A stretch of 64,000 bases of DNA, taken from contig CM043958.1 in assembly GCA_014529385.2 (NCBI GenBank), positions 81,959,525 to 82,023,524 of the forward strand, given 5' to 3'. The stretch's first letter is position 1, and each line of letters starts with the position of its first letter. The position numbers and the translations under genes were made by a program. The notes below the pieces were generated by a model. That model saw only the letters and a list, made by a program, of their open reading frames with translations, ran no database searches and was not told where the DNA came from. Below, in pieces: positions 11,917 to 22,650 of this stretch. Origin of the DNA: Adiantum capillus-veneris. Its lineage: Eukaryota; Streptophyta; Polypodiopsida; Polypodiales; Pteridaceae.

Positions 11917-12368
11917 TTATGGATTTCCTTGGGTCATAAGTCTCCAAGTACTAGCAAAAGTCTGGTAAGAATCTGGTAAGGCATCAAGAACAGTCTGCAC
12001 AAGTGAACTGTCTGAAGTGACTTCACTTGTAGAAATAAGCTGCTCATTGATATCCTTGACACTAGCAAGGAAAGTGTCCATATCATCTTCCTTATGCATA
12101 ATCTTTGACTCCATCTCTTTATGCACCAAAGAAATTTTAGCCTCATTGCGGCTTGCATAAAGACCTGCTAGAATATCCCAAGCCTGTTTTGCAGGTGGCC
12201 TACATTCTCAGAACCAGGACGTACATCAATGCCCTGCACAATGTTCCAGACACCCTTTGACACAAGAACGTGTTGCATCATATAAGCCCACATAGGGTAG
12301 TTGTCCCCATCCAACCTGTCCTCAACAACAAACATCTTGAACACATCTGTGTTGTTGTTGTCAGCCAT
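11917..12368 (-). pseudogene. Copia B gag N-terminus, internally deleted
   Basis: The start ATG at 12368-12366 gives MADNNNTDVFKMFVVEDRL. After VRPGSENVG about 156-160 bp present in A are missing (junction near 12195), which removes the segment around AARIAAVRVV and shifts the frame. The remainder (12129-11917) reads MESKIMHKEDDMDTFLA and ends in TAA where A has GAA. The product would be non-functional as a Gag. Confidence 0.85.
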
Positions 12369-12716
12369 GGTAAATGCTGCACCTGATGTGAAAACTGCCC
12401 GAAAATAGGAGAAATGGAGCGGGAACAACCTGTGCTATATAGCACAAACCGTAGAAGACTATAAGGCACTTGTTATGTAGAAAATGGCACTGATAGAAAT
12501 TCTGCACAAAATGACGAAATAGCATGTGCAGTACTGTCTGTAGTGGAAACGGAGGCCAAAATGAGCCCAAATCAAAATTCTGAGTAGACCGAGCTCTTCG
12601 AGTTCACCCAAAATTTTTGTCGACCTGCGACCACTCGCCAAAGCTCACTGAAATCGAAGAAAGTGAGCAGGTGTGTGCTGGAGCAGCTGGCGATTAAGTC
12701 CGGGAGGACGTGACCT

Positions 12717-12728
12717 GCTCTGATACCA
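12717..12728 (-). other. Primer-binding site of copia B (tRNA-iMet)
   Basis: Minus strand TGGTATCAGAGC, identical to A, 2 bp inside the 5' LTR. Confidence 0.92.
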
Positions 12729-12730
12729 AT

Positions 12731-12957
12731 TGTTGGAATTAGGGTTGCAGAGAAACACACACAGCTTGGAGAAGACGAAGGAAGCTCAAGGCACACAATA
12801 GAGAGTGTATTACTTAGTGTGCAATGGAAAGATAGATAGCCCTAGAGTGATGGGCGTATATACAATGCACGGGGGAAAAAACCTCCTAAAGAGGGAAAAA
12901 ATGCCCCGGCGGTCCTAGTGTTTTCACACACATCACTACCACATGTATATGGTAACA
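12731..12957 (-). repeat. 5' LTR of copia B
   Basis: 227 bp, about 4 mismatches from 7941-8167. Followed by the duplicated GTTCA. Confidence 0.95.
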
Positions 12958-12962
12958 GTTCA

Positions 12963-14940
12963 GTGGTAACATGACGAGATTCAAAGAGCATCTGTTTATT
13001 AAAGTCCCTGGTAATGTGTCGGAGTGTACGGCTCCGCCAAGAGATATTCATGCTAGACTACCAAAGTATGCTCACATAGCAGACCAAATTCTTGTAGCTA
13101 AAACTAAAAGTGATGTTGGTAAACATGTTGCAATGGATGTTGAAATATTTGTTGCCAATGAGAAGATGGATCATTTGACTACGCAAGCAATTGATCACAC
13201 TCCCTAGTAAACTCCTCTTCATGGACATGCTTCAATGCCAACAACAACAAATCCTAGCACAACTAAAGTTAGTAAAGCATCATCCAATAGATACATGCTA
13301 TATGAAGCATTAGATAAGCCATGATTGCATGAGTTGTACTTAAAATGGACGCAAGCTTTTGTGGGCATGTGGTATACCATTCAATGCTATGCACAACCCC
13401 ATATTTCAAGATGCTTTAATGAGCACATCCAAAAAATGGTTTGTGCTTATTACAATAAGATGTGCACAAAGTATCTAGATAAAGTGAAAGACAATACTGA
13501 AGCCATCCTCAAGCACATTGTGGTAGACTTTGTTCCTGCATATGGTTGCATTATAGCATTGGATGGATGGACCAATTGTCAGAAGAAGCCGTTAATCAAT
13601 GTGATGCTTATCAACCCTAGAGGGTCCATGTTTGTAGAAGCCATTGACACCTCTTTGAAAAAGAAGACTAGCAATTATCTGGCAAAGATATGTGAGCACA
13701 CCATAGGAAAGGAAAGTGGGCCAAAGAATGTGACTACAATCGTCAGATAAGGCATCCAATTACAACGTTGCAAGGAGGGCTATCAAGTGCCTAAAGATTA
13801 CTTGGGTTCCATGTGCAACGCATACTCTTAATTTGTTGTTAAAAGACATTGGTAAAATTGCCGTCATAAAGCAAACGCTATTGGATGCAAACCATGTGGT
13901 GAAATTTATTAGAGAGCATCAATTTTTGTATGTTCTTTTTTGAACAAAATTACCCAATAAAACTTTACAGATATTTTGTGCGAGAAGGTTTGCAACTGCA
14001 TACTATGTTCTTGTCACCTTGCAGGAAGTGAAGCCTGCTTTGGTTGAAATGGTAGCTGCTAGATAATGGGATGCATGGATCAACAAGTATCCTAGCTACC
14101 AAGAGGCAGCTACAAGATGTGCACAACTTATGAACTCATCAATTTTTTGGCGCAATGTAGAGAGGATTGTCACTTTTGCCAAACCATTTTTAGATTTTTG
14201 AGAATAGTTGACAAAGACTCTTTTGTATTTGGTCGAGTTTATTGGTATATGTTAGAGGCATTACGCAAAGTAAGAGAGCATGTTGGCTTTGGTGCAAAGG
14301 ACAAAGCTGACATAATCACAGTTGCCAACAAGCGATGGGTGTAGTTGCATACGCCGTTGCATGGTGCTGCATTTGTATTGGATCCCAAATTCCGAATGCA
14401 TCAATAATTGGCCAACAAAGAAGTCATTATCAACTTCAAAATAGTGTGCTCTCAATTGTTGGGACCGAAGGATGGAAAAGATGCTTTTTATCAGTGATTT
14501 GATTATGCTAATAGAACTATGTTCCAAGATCAATGGCATATAGATGCCATTGCACACACAAGCGTACCTCTATGGTAGAAGGAGTATGGTGGGGAGAAAT
14601 TGGAGATGCAACATGTTGTCGTAAGGGTTTTATTTATTGCAACATCAAGTGGAAGCTGTGAGAGAAATTGTTCGACAATCGACGTTATGCATACCAAGAA
14701 ACAAAACTGGCTTCACCCTAAATAGACTCCTTATTTGGTCTATGTGAGACTTATCCATAAGCCAATGAACATTATAACAAGAGCAGCACAAAAGCACTAC
14801 GGTGTCTTCCAAACCCATGAAGCTATAGCTATAGAAGTTGATGATGACAATGATATGGAATGGGAGATAGTTCATAATGCTCTGATATGGATGAAGTAGA
14901 TGATATGGTTAGTGTGTTTAATGCATACGAAGATGTGTGA
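12963..14940 (+). pseudogene. hAT-superfamily transposase, main body
   Basis: A cut-and-paste transposase. It completes the BED finger (SGNMTRFKEHL), then has a DUF659 domain with IIALDGWTNCQKKPLINVML near 13550-13605 and, after a frameshift near 13745, DKASNY. WVPCATHTLNLLLKDIGKI follows (13801-13860), the hAT PCxxHxLNL motif. LRIVDKDSFVFGRVYWYM lies near 14200. The C-terminal dimerisation region shows EYGGEKLEMQH and SSGSCERN (from 14582). The terminal VSVFNAYEDV stop is at 14938-14940. In-frame stops at 13205-13210, 13322 and 13748 plus several frameshifts make it dead. Confidence 0.85.
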
Positions 14941-14953
14941 CTTAAGTCCTATA

Positions 14954-15614
14954 TGTTGGGGTAAAGCCCCATATGGCCGGTTAGGTCAGGTGCCCACTCA
15001 CTATACTTATTCATTATGTACATAATAGAATAAGGGAGCTCACATATTGAGAGTGAATTTTAGCCCCCTGCAAACCATTAGGAAGAGAATGGAGTCTAGG
15101 AGGGCCTCTTTATTTGGCAGTTTAAGGGAGTCAAACATTAGTATTAAGAAAGCAATTAAATGACAACTTTTGAATTCAAATAGGTAAACAGCTAGTTTAT
15201 TAGAATTCAAAATTTTCCCCCAAAATGAAATTTAAAATCTAGCGAGCAAAAGTATATCATGTAACATATCTATAGAAAGAGCTTGGCATGGAGATTCTAA
15301 ATCTATAATCTCCGCTCAAATCGGAGATCATATGTAGGAGTTATGGAAGGCATAAAATCATAAATTTGTTCTCCCCCTTTTTGGGGGGAAAGTGCATCCT
15401 TTGACCACTTTTACACCTCTCTTACACACCCACCATTCTTGCACACATGGCATGTATCTATTCGTCCAAATATTAGTCACCTCCATAATCTCATGGCAAA
15501 TAAAGAGGTCCTTATAGACCCCATCCTCTTCCTAATGACAAAGTCTCCTCTTCTCCTCTCTTCTCCATTGTTGCACACACTCACATACGCTCTCGCTCAC
15601 GCTCGTACACTTCA
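14954..15614 (+). repeat. 5' LTR of element C
   Basis: 661 bp. Its outer blocks (about 14954-15075 and 15535-15614) match 18846-19029, but a central block of about 480 bp has no partner in the 3' LTR. Ends TTCA before the primer site. Confidence 0.8.
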
Positions 15615-15615
15615 A

Positions 15616-15633
15616 CTACTATGAGAGCTCATG
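15616..15633 (+). other. Degenerate tRNA-iMet primer site of element C
   Basis: CTACTATGAGAGCTCATGG resembles TGGTATCAGAGC-CATGG with a few changes and one extra T, directly after the 5' LTR. Confidence 0.5.
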
Positions 15634-17149
15634 GCGATTGTAGAGAACCCGACGACATTGTGGCGATGATTGCGGTGAAGCTGTGAAATTTTCAACACTG
15701 TTTTGCAGTAGGATTTTGGCTGAGAAAAAGATTGATTTTCAGCTTGATTTTTTCTGTCCTTGTCAAAACGTCGTGGTCTATAACTTTTCAGATTAATTTT
15801 TTTCCAAATTCAGCATTGATTTTGCTATACATTTGGTAGGCTGCCTGCACGTTTAGGGTACACAGCTACAGATTTTTACAGATCTATTTTGAACTATGAA
15901 ATTAGCCCATTTTAGGTCCATTCCCGCCATAGCTGACTATTTTTTTGAGATCTACAACTTTGCAGAAGGAAGTTTTTACAAATTTTGAACGGTTTGAGAG
16001 ATATGGGCTGATCGGCTACAGGGTGTTTAAAAAGTTGAAGATTATGTATGCCTATTGTGGTGATTTGCTACATTCAGAGAGCTCGGATTGAGCTTTGTCA
16101 TTCTCTTGTTTTATGCATTGATGTTTTTCTCTTAGTGAAGAGAGTGTGGGTTGAGATTTTCAACAAATTTATGCGCATACATTGAGAACACTTTGTGGAT
16201 GTATGCATTCTTGTGGACTCTCAGGATTCAAGAGTAAATTCATCACATGTTATGTGCATTCACTTATGCGATTAAGCAGATCTTGAGAGTGTGGTGCACG
16301 GATTTGCAGAGAGTTTAGCAAACACTTTTGGCTTGATTGTGAGTTGAATTTTCAGTTGATTTGCATGCTCCTCTGATACACATTTGTTGATGCTCCTTTA
16401 TATTTCCATGTGGATGCACATGATGTGCGCTTTTCAATGGATGATATTCTTCGCCTTGCAATGGCATATGTGGACTGATTTTTAGCTATTTTGAGCATCA
16501 ATTTTTACCATATTTTGGTTGGTTTGCATCCAAGTTTATGCTAGTATATGCCTCGCTTGTAATGCACTTTGTGTTTCGGATTACGGATTGTGTTCCAGGT
16601 TTAGGGACTTGAGACTTTGAGGAGTCTCATGTATGCTTGAGTGCGGATTTTGTAAATTATTTGCTCATGGTTTTGAGAACGTTCATGGCATGTAAGGTTA
16701 TTATGGTTACATAGCCAAATACTGCCGAAACTCTACCGGATTTTTCTTGCAAGTTTATTTGTTTATGCGCATGGTTTCCAATTGTGTTTTGATTGCATTT
16801 GGCACTCAGTGGTTGCTTTGCCATAGTGTTTTGGCATTACATTGTGAGAGTGTTTACTCACCGGATTATGTCATTTGACATATATGTGGTAATCTCTTCA
16901 AGAGGGAGATTGTTGATGATAGTTTCATAGGTTACCACATAGTGCTCTCGGATTAGAGCGGGTTTTTTGGCATCATTTGAGTGGTTTTGATCGCTTGTTC
17001 CGTTACATTGATCGCCATATTTGTTGACAGTTTTCTTAGACAGCTTATGCTAGCTTTTGTTGTATTTTGATGGTGCTTGATGTATGAGTTAGCCAGGCTT
17101 TGGCTATTGTCAGTTGATTGACTTGTGCTTGATCTTGTAGGTTATTGCC
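15634..17149 (+). other. Untranslated leader of element C
   Basis: 1.5 kb with no long frame and no domain I can recognise, between the primer site and the first Gag codon at 17150. An unusually long leader for a copia element. Confidence 0.5.
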
Positions 17150-18763
17150 ATGGATTTGACATGTACATCATTGTCAGGGTTTATGATTTTCCATACAAAG
17201 TTTGATGGTTCAAACTTTGAGCATTGGAAAGCATATATTCATGCTACATTGACTCAGTTGGGCCAAGTGTCGTCACTACAGGGCATGGATGCTAGGCCAA
17301 ATTCTATGACTGCTGATGAGTGGGAGGACTTGGATGAGCTTGCACGTTTGACGATCATGTTACACCTTTGGTGAGTCTGTCTATTGCATTGATTAGGATG
17401 CATGTACAACTAGAGATTTATGGCAAAGATTGTGGAATGTTTTTGGCACAAATAAGTCTAGAGAGATGCCTATAGTGAAAGGAGGATCTTGCAATCACAA
17501 AGATGTTGTGTGTTGGCATTGTGGTCATACAAGGCATGTACGTAGGCGTTGTTTTTGGCGGATGAGATATTGCAGGAGACAACACAAGAGGGATGTTATC
17601 ACTTTGGATGACATGGGAGCAGATGTAGTGTACGTGGCTACGCATGACGAAGATGTCATCTTTACTTCCATGTTTACTCTTGACTTTCTTATGTTGGTTT
17701 TTGACGACACATTACCTTCACATTGGATACTAGATGTGAGTGCTAGATTTCATGTCACGCCGAGTCGTAAGTGGTTTATCACATATGATAGTGGTATGCT
17801 TGGACGTGTGTCTAGCTGATGGTTTGGTACATAACATAGTTGGTGTAGGAGATATCAGGCTTTCATTGCAAAGTGGTGCATCATATGTGTTGCAAGATGT
17901 ACGCCATGTGCCAAGTTTGATGCAGAGCTTGATCTCTGTGAGACAGTTATGAGACAATGGATGCCAGGTAGTGTTGGATGAGCACAACTTCAGATTGCAT
18001 TGTGGACAGGTAGTCATAACAAGAGGTGCTAGTGTTGGCAGAATTCATGCAATTTGAGTACATCAGTGCGAGACGGCATAGTCTTTGTGAGTACGCAGTC
18101 ATGCAGAGAAACGAGGCACGTCTCCTTTGCGGATAGGTTGCATGATGCTCCAGTTTGTGAGCATGTTGAGCCAGTTGTGCAGACAATTGTGCAATAGGGC
18201 ATGTCATTCATGGATACGATGTTGGATATGGATAGCTTGCTGAGGAGTCAGTGGTGATTCAATTCAGTCATTCATGGATATGCTTAGGCTAGAGGCTGAT
18301 GTGTGTGAGTTAGAGATAGGCATTGCTCTTGCCACACAGGGTTCAGGACAGACATATGCTCTTGGTGCATGTGACATGTGATGGACACAAGGATGGATTC
18401 CAGGAATCGGAGTTTAGGTGTCAGGGTGATTTCCATGAGTGGAGTTTTGAGCCAAATTTGACTTAGATGGTCAGATTGGCAGAGATTGCTAGGGTTTCAT
18501 TAGCATTCGGGAGTCTCATGTACAAGATACAGATCTCGAGACCCAAGATTGCATTTGCAGTAGGTGCATTTGCACTGGGAGCAATCAACTGTGCAGTGAC
18601 TGACGTTGGCCTTGAGCATACGGGCACTTTGCAGCGTATGGTGAGGAGATACCTGCAGGATGTGTGTAGCTTTGGTGAGGAGTATGGTGTCGATCTCTCT
18701 ATACTTTATCTACGACTAGAGCTAGATGCACACAGATTCAGTGAGCCAGTGGGCATTGGCTGA
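17150..18763 (+). pseudogene. Element C gag-protease remnant plus RT stub
   Basis: ATG at 17150. KFDGSNFEHWKAYIHATL is a UBN2/DUF4219-type copia Gag start. A zinc knuckle CWHCGHTRHVRRRC is at about 17515. The retropepsin region HWILDVSARFHVTP near 17720 has lost the DSGA signature. A pre-integrase-like piece YVLQDVRHVPSLMQSLISVRQL is at 17880-17950. At 18467-18763, FGSLMYKIQISRPKIAFAVGAF matches the C-terminal copia RT. Integrase and the catalytic RT are absent. Confidence 0.7.
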
Positions 18764-18845
18764 GGTCATACGTGTGATGACCTTGTACAGGTTTTGCACG
18801 ATTTTGTTTTCTCTCTCACAACCACATTGGTCTTTACGTGGGAGT

Positions 18846-19029
18846 TGTTGGGGTAAATCCCCTTGTGGCCGGTTAGTCCAGGTGCCTGCTCACTATACTT
18901 ATTCATTATGTACATAAGAGAATAAGGAGGCTCACATATTGAGAGTGAGTTTTAGCCCCTGCAAACACAAGGTCTCCTCTCTTCTCCATTGTTGCACACT
19001 TTCACACACGCTCCCGCTCGCACACTTTA
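18846..19029 (+). repeat. 3' LTR of element C (shortened)
   Basis: 184 bp, begins TGTTGGGGTAAA, ends TTTA before CTATA. It lacks the central block present in the 5' LTR. The missing block is flanked by a short ACA match, as expected for a deletion. Confidence 0.8.
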
Positions 19030-19034
19030 CTATA

Positions 19035-19309
19035 AGTTTTGCCCGGTGTGATTACTTGAAATTATGAAAGACATTCACGCTATACAACTTGATGTTCACC
19101 TCTCTCTCTCTCTCTCTCTCTAGAGTTACTCAAGTTAATTTTTCAATAAGAGTCATAATTAACTTAGATACAATACAATTGTGAATCAAGAATACAAAAA
19201 GGGACAGCTCAGGGGGTAAATGGAACTGTGTGATTACAAAAATTGTAGCACTTCGCATTGTCTTCTTGAGAAAATAGATAGGGGTAAAGTGAGCGAGGTG
19301 CTCAAGCCA
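19035..19309. repeat. Non-coding, with a CT microsatellite
   Basis: About 12 CT units at 19099-19122. Otherwise nothing recognisable. Confidence 0.5.
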
Positions 19310-20070
19310 AAGATTGTGTCAGCTTGTTGAGTAGTTCATAAATGTTGAACTCGGTACTTCCAGGCTCAAGAGATGGGTCTGCAAGTCCTTGTTGTGAAGG
19401 ACCAGCATGTTTTGGTAGTGGTCCATACAACGATGCATATTGTTGCAGCTTGGCTTGGGCCTCTGATAGCTATATCTCAAGCTCAAGGATTCTACCGCAC
19501 AGAATGTCTGGTGTCTCTCCTTGGGTTGCAAGATCTTGCCTCTGGCTCGCTAATGCAATGATCATATCTGATTCTTTGAGAAATAGAACTATAGGACATT
19601 TACGTACATGCATTAGGTTATTGGTGTTACTTGCTGCCACTTCTCTACAATCTGATCATGCCCAATGCCAGAATTCTTTGGAATTTACCCACCTCCCATG
19701 GATATCGTAAACATAGCACTACTATATAAAGTAGAGTGCCATTTGGTTATTGTTTGGTATAACTCTCTCCCATCGTATGAATCTTTGTAGCAATACTCGT
19801 GCTAGCCCTTTTTGCTACAAATCTAATAGCTTTATTGGAGCTGATTCATTTGCATTGCCGCTGATTTAAAATACTTGCTGACGCACAAAGTGGTTTGGGT
19901 AGAGCTTCCTGCACTCTTTGAGGTTGAGAGGTTTGCCTTGCAACCCGGACTTGTCCTCTTTGATTCTAGCAATAGCTTTGAGGTCATTCTCTTGGTCATA
20001 GCGCTCTCTCTCTTATTTGTAGATTGTGTGAGCTTCAGCGTGGTTAAGTTCTCCTTCCATATCTACAAAT
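19310..20070 (-). pseudogene. Decayed gene with coiled-coil-like segments, unrecognised
   Basis: Reading leftwards, charged helical stretches are interrupted by stops: MEGELNHAEAHTIYK then ERERYDQENDLKAIARIK near 20060-19960, and SDMIIALASQRQDLATQG then LSEAQAKLQQYASLYGPL near 19575-19400, with an end NIYELLNKLTQ near 19325. Heptad-like spacing suggests coiled coil. No family is recognised. It lies downstream of the kinase-like pseudogene on the same strand and may have been part of the same gene; that link is inference. Confidence 0.4.
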
Positions 20071-20554
20071 CAAGTGAATATGTCATCATTAGAAAGTCAG
20101 ATTGTGAAGTTAACAAGCCATCACATTTAAACCGCTTATTGAATATTACTTATAGCCTTGAAAGAAAAACACAGGATAACTTAAGCATGCTGTAAGAAAG
20201 AGACTGAATATCTATCACCACGTCATAGGAACGAGACAAGATAACTTGATCAATTATATAATTTACATTTACAACTAGAGAGAAGACAACAATCAAATCA
20301 TCACTTTAATCATCAACTGATTGTAGACTAGAAATCATTACAATGTTATAGCCCACTCTATGGGCACCGTTTAGACAGAGAGAAAGATCAAAGGTGTTAG
20401 GTCAGGTTGAGGGATTGTTTCGGTTGCGACTCTCAAGGTGGGTAAGTACATTGCTTAAAAAATTCCGTTTGTTTTGCTCTTGAGGCACCGACATGCACTT
20501 TAAGAGCCATTTACAAGTATGACACATGGAGAAGATATACATGGATTTATTCAT

Positions 20555-20571
20555 GGGGGGGGGGGGGGGGG
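20555..20571 (+). repeat. Poly-G run of 17
   Basis: Uninterrupted guanines on the plus strand at the end of the kinase-like pseudogene. Length in an assembly is prone to error. Confidence 0.9.
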
Positions 20572-21724
20572 ATTAGTAGATATGCATTCTAGGGCAGCCC
20601 ATGGAAAATCTCTCTCGGTTTTCTTTCTAGATTCTATTTGCAAGTCCTAGAGAGGAGGAAAGCATGTCATTGCTTTGGTCTTTATACATGACCCCCAATC
20701 CACAATGCCTGCATAGACCTCCTTCTGTTCAAAATGAAGAATCATGTTGCAGGAGTGCAGGTCATTGTGGAGATAGTGTGCACATGTAGATACTTCAGGG
20801 TCTGAAGAAGAGTGTTAATTATCTACAAAATGTTATTTTGGAATAGCTCTATTATTCCTTCAGTGGTTGCATAATTGTGAATGACAGGTTGAGCGCCATC
20901 TGCGTTGCACTCTTTTATCCACTGCTCTACATAGCCACCATTCCAAAAATGTGAAATGAGCATTGGATGCTCCACATGGCAAACCAAGGCAAGTGGATAA
21001 ATAATGTCGTAATGAGCGACTTCCAAAACTGTGGCTTTGTCTTTAACCTACTGATCCATTGTGTGTCCATGCAAGTGGACTTTGAATATCTTCGCCACAT
21101 ACATTGGATCTTTAAATGCACGATGGGTGACACCTACATGCTTCACGTGTGCCCATCTCCCTTCTCCCAACTGCAAAGCCTGTATGTTGAAGATTGTAGT
21201 ATCTGCTAAAAGATGCAATACATGGGGGAGCTGAGACTGATCCAGAGTGAGAGTGGCACTAGTAGCAGGCTCTATTCTAATGGTAGCTCTTGGCTCTTTG
21301 GCACCATCACAAGAGCTAGCTTCCACTCTCATCCACTTTACTACTCTTTCCAGCTTCTCCTTGCTCTTGAACTTAGTATACAATAGGTGCACAAGCTGTA
21401 TGCGAGTAGCTATGCCTGGCAAAGTAACAATTTTGGGTTTTTTTAGGTACTGAAAAATCTTTGCAATATGCCAATAGACTGCTTGACCATGTTCAATAAT
21501 GAACATGATGTCATTAGAGATATGTCAAAAGCAACGGGCGTAAATACGAGCTAGAGCTGCTCAAATACAGACTTTGTTAAGTCCTTCGTGAGTTGGTAAT
21601 AATGCTCCAGAGCTGAAGGGTTTAGGCAGCGATGAAGCTCAGGCTCTGACATGTGATGAAAGTGGCGTACTATAACTTTGAAGGCAAACTTTCGTTGATG
21701 TTTCTCCAGCTTTGTGTCTGCCAT
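20560..21724 (-). pseudogene. Protein-kinase-like pseudogene
   Basis: Start MADTKLEKHQRKFAFKV at 21724, a frameshift near 21560, then a long frame 21506-20823 with one stop (21048). Kinase-fold marks in order: LGEGRWAHVKHVG (glycine-loop-like), VAKIFK (lysine strand) near 21090, a hinge-like HPMLISHFWNGGYVEQWI near 20960, then after a frameshift HNDLHSCN (catalytic loop with D and N, 20746-20769) and DWG (DFG position, 20692-20700), and FPWAALE in the activation-segment position. The order and spacing fit the protein kinase superfamily; the subfamily is not recognised. A 17-G run at 20555-20571 lies at its end. Stops and frameshifts make it non-functional. Confidence 0.65.
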
Positions 21725-22107
21725 ATTTGTAAGATATACTTTTAAAACATAAACGCTATAAAATGAGAGGAAAACTATAAAAAATGTATCATGACCCTAA
21801 ACCATAAACAATTGACATAATTTGTAGAAAAAAACGCTATATTATTATTGCAAACCGTACACTATACAATAAATAATTGAGAGTTTAAGAAAAAACAAAG
21901 CATACACAAAGAGAGAGATAGAGAGAGGTGAATAGGCCAGGAGTGTGAGGGACGGTCTCACAAGAATTGGACCCTATTATGTGCATTACATAATACATGT
22001 AAATGATCAAAGCATACATGTAAACAACCCATCTTGTGTGAGGTATGATCAACACAAGTCTTGGATGTTGTTGTAGTGTTGATTGATAGTCTCATCAATC
22101 TAATCCC
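21725..22107. other. No gene seen
   Basis: AT-rich flank upstream of the kinase-like pseudogene, with a short GAGA-rich tract near 21910-21928. No frame with a domain. Confidence 0.5.
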
Positions 22108-22650
22108 TGATGAAGTGTGTGAAATGCATAGCACAACCATCAACGGATAGTTTAACAATCTCAAATTATGGCCAAACATCGTACGTATCTACATCCAAAA
22201 CAAAACCAAGTCATCTAATGATGAATAGTGGCATATCTATGGATAAAAAAATACAAGGGCAAGGCGCGTCATGCGAAGATGAAGAGGACATAGTTATGCA
22301 TCTCTCCACTCTTAGATAGACGAACATAACCCTCATATTTCTATGTAGTAAGAACAACGATGTGAACTAATATATTCCTTGATGGAGTCTGTGGAACTCA
22401 CAACACAAACATCAGCAAAAAACTTAACAATCTCAGATGCACACCAAATATTGTATGTATTTACATCCATCACAACACCAAGTCATCTAGTGATGAATAA
22501 TGGCGTGTCTTTGGAATCCAAAGCACAAGGGTAAATAGTGCATCACAAAACGATGAATAGGGCATGAAGTATGCATCTCTCCAGTGTCTGTTTGACGAAT
22601 AGTACTCTTCTGTTTCTATGTGGTACAAGCGATGATGTGTCCTAATCTAA
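22108..22650. repeat. Imperfect tandem duplication, period 272 bp
   Basis: Unit 1 at 22108-22379 and unit 2 at 22380-about 22650. Shared blocks include TTAACAATCTCA, CACCAAGTCATCTA/ACCAAGTCATCTA, ATGATGAATA and TATGCATCTCTCCA in the same order. No coding meaning seen. Confidence 0.75.

Larger units (their letters stand above)
7941..12957 (-). mobile_element. Ty1/copia LTR retrotransposon B, full length, defective
   Basis: A 5017-bp element, same family and orientation as A, with GTTCA duplications at 7936-7940 and 12958-12962. Its LTRs differ at only about 4 of 227 positions, so it is the younger insertion. It lies inside the BED finger of the hAT gene. Yet its reading frame carries five nonsense codons (11917, 9659, 9032, about 8857, 8648), a 1-bp loss near 10070 and a gag deletion of about 156-160 bp near 12195. 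Confidence 0.95.
14954..19029 (+). mobile_element. Ty1/copia-like LTR element C, decayed and internally deleted
   Basis: Starts TGTTGGGGTAAA at both LTRs (14954 and 18846), with CTATA duplications at 14949-14953 and 19030-19034, so the termini are secure. The insertion is 9 bp behind the hAT stop, in its presumed 3' UTR. The internal region has a leader, copia gag/protease pieces and a stub of RT; integrase and most of RT are missing. Different family from A, B and E. Confidence 0.85.

Noticed and set aside
7014-14960. Terminal inverted repeats and 8-bp target duplication of the hAT element
   Set aside because: I looked on both sides of the gene but found no convincing inverted pair; the ends may lie outside or be lost.
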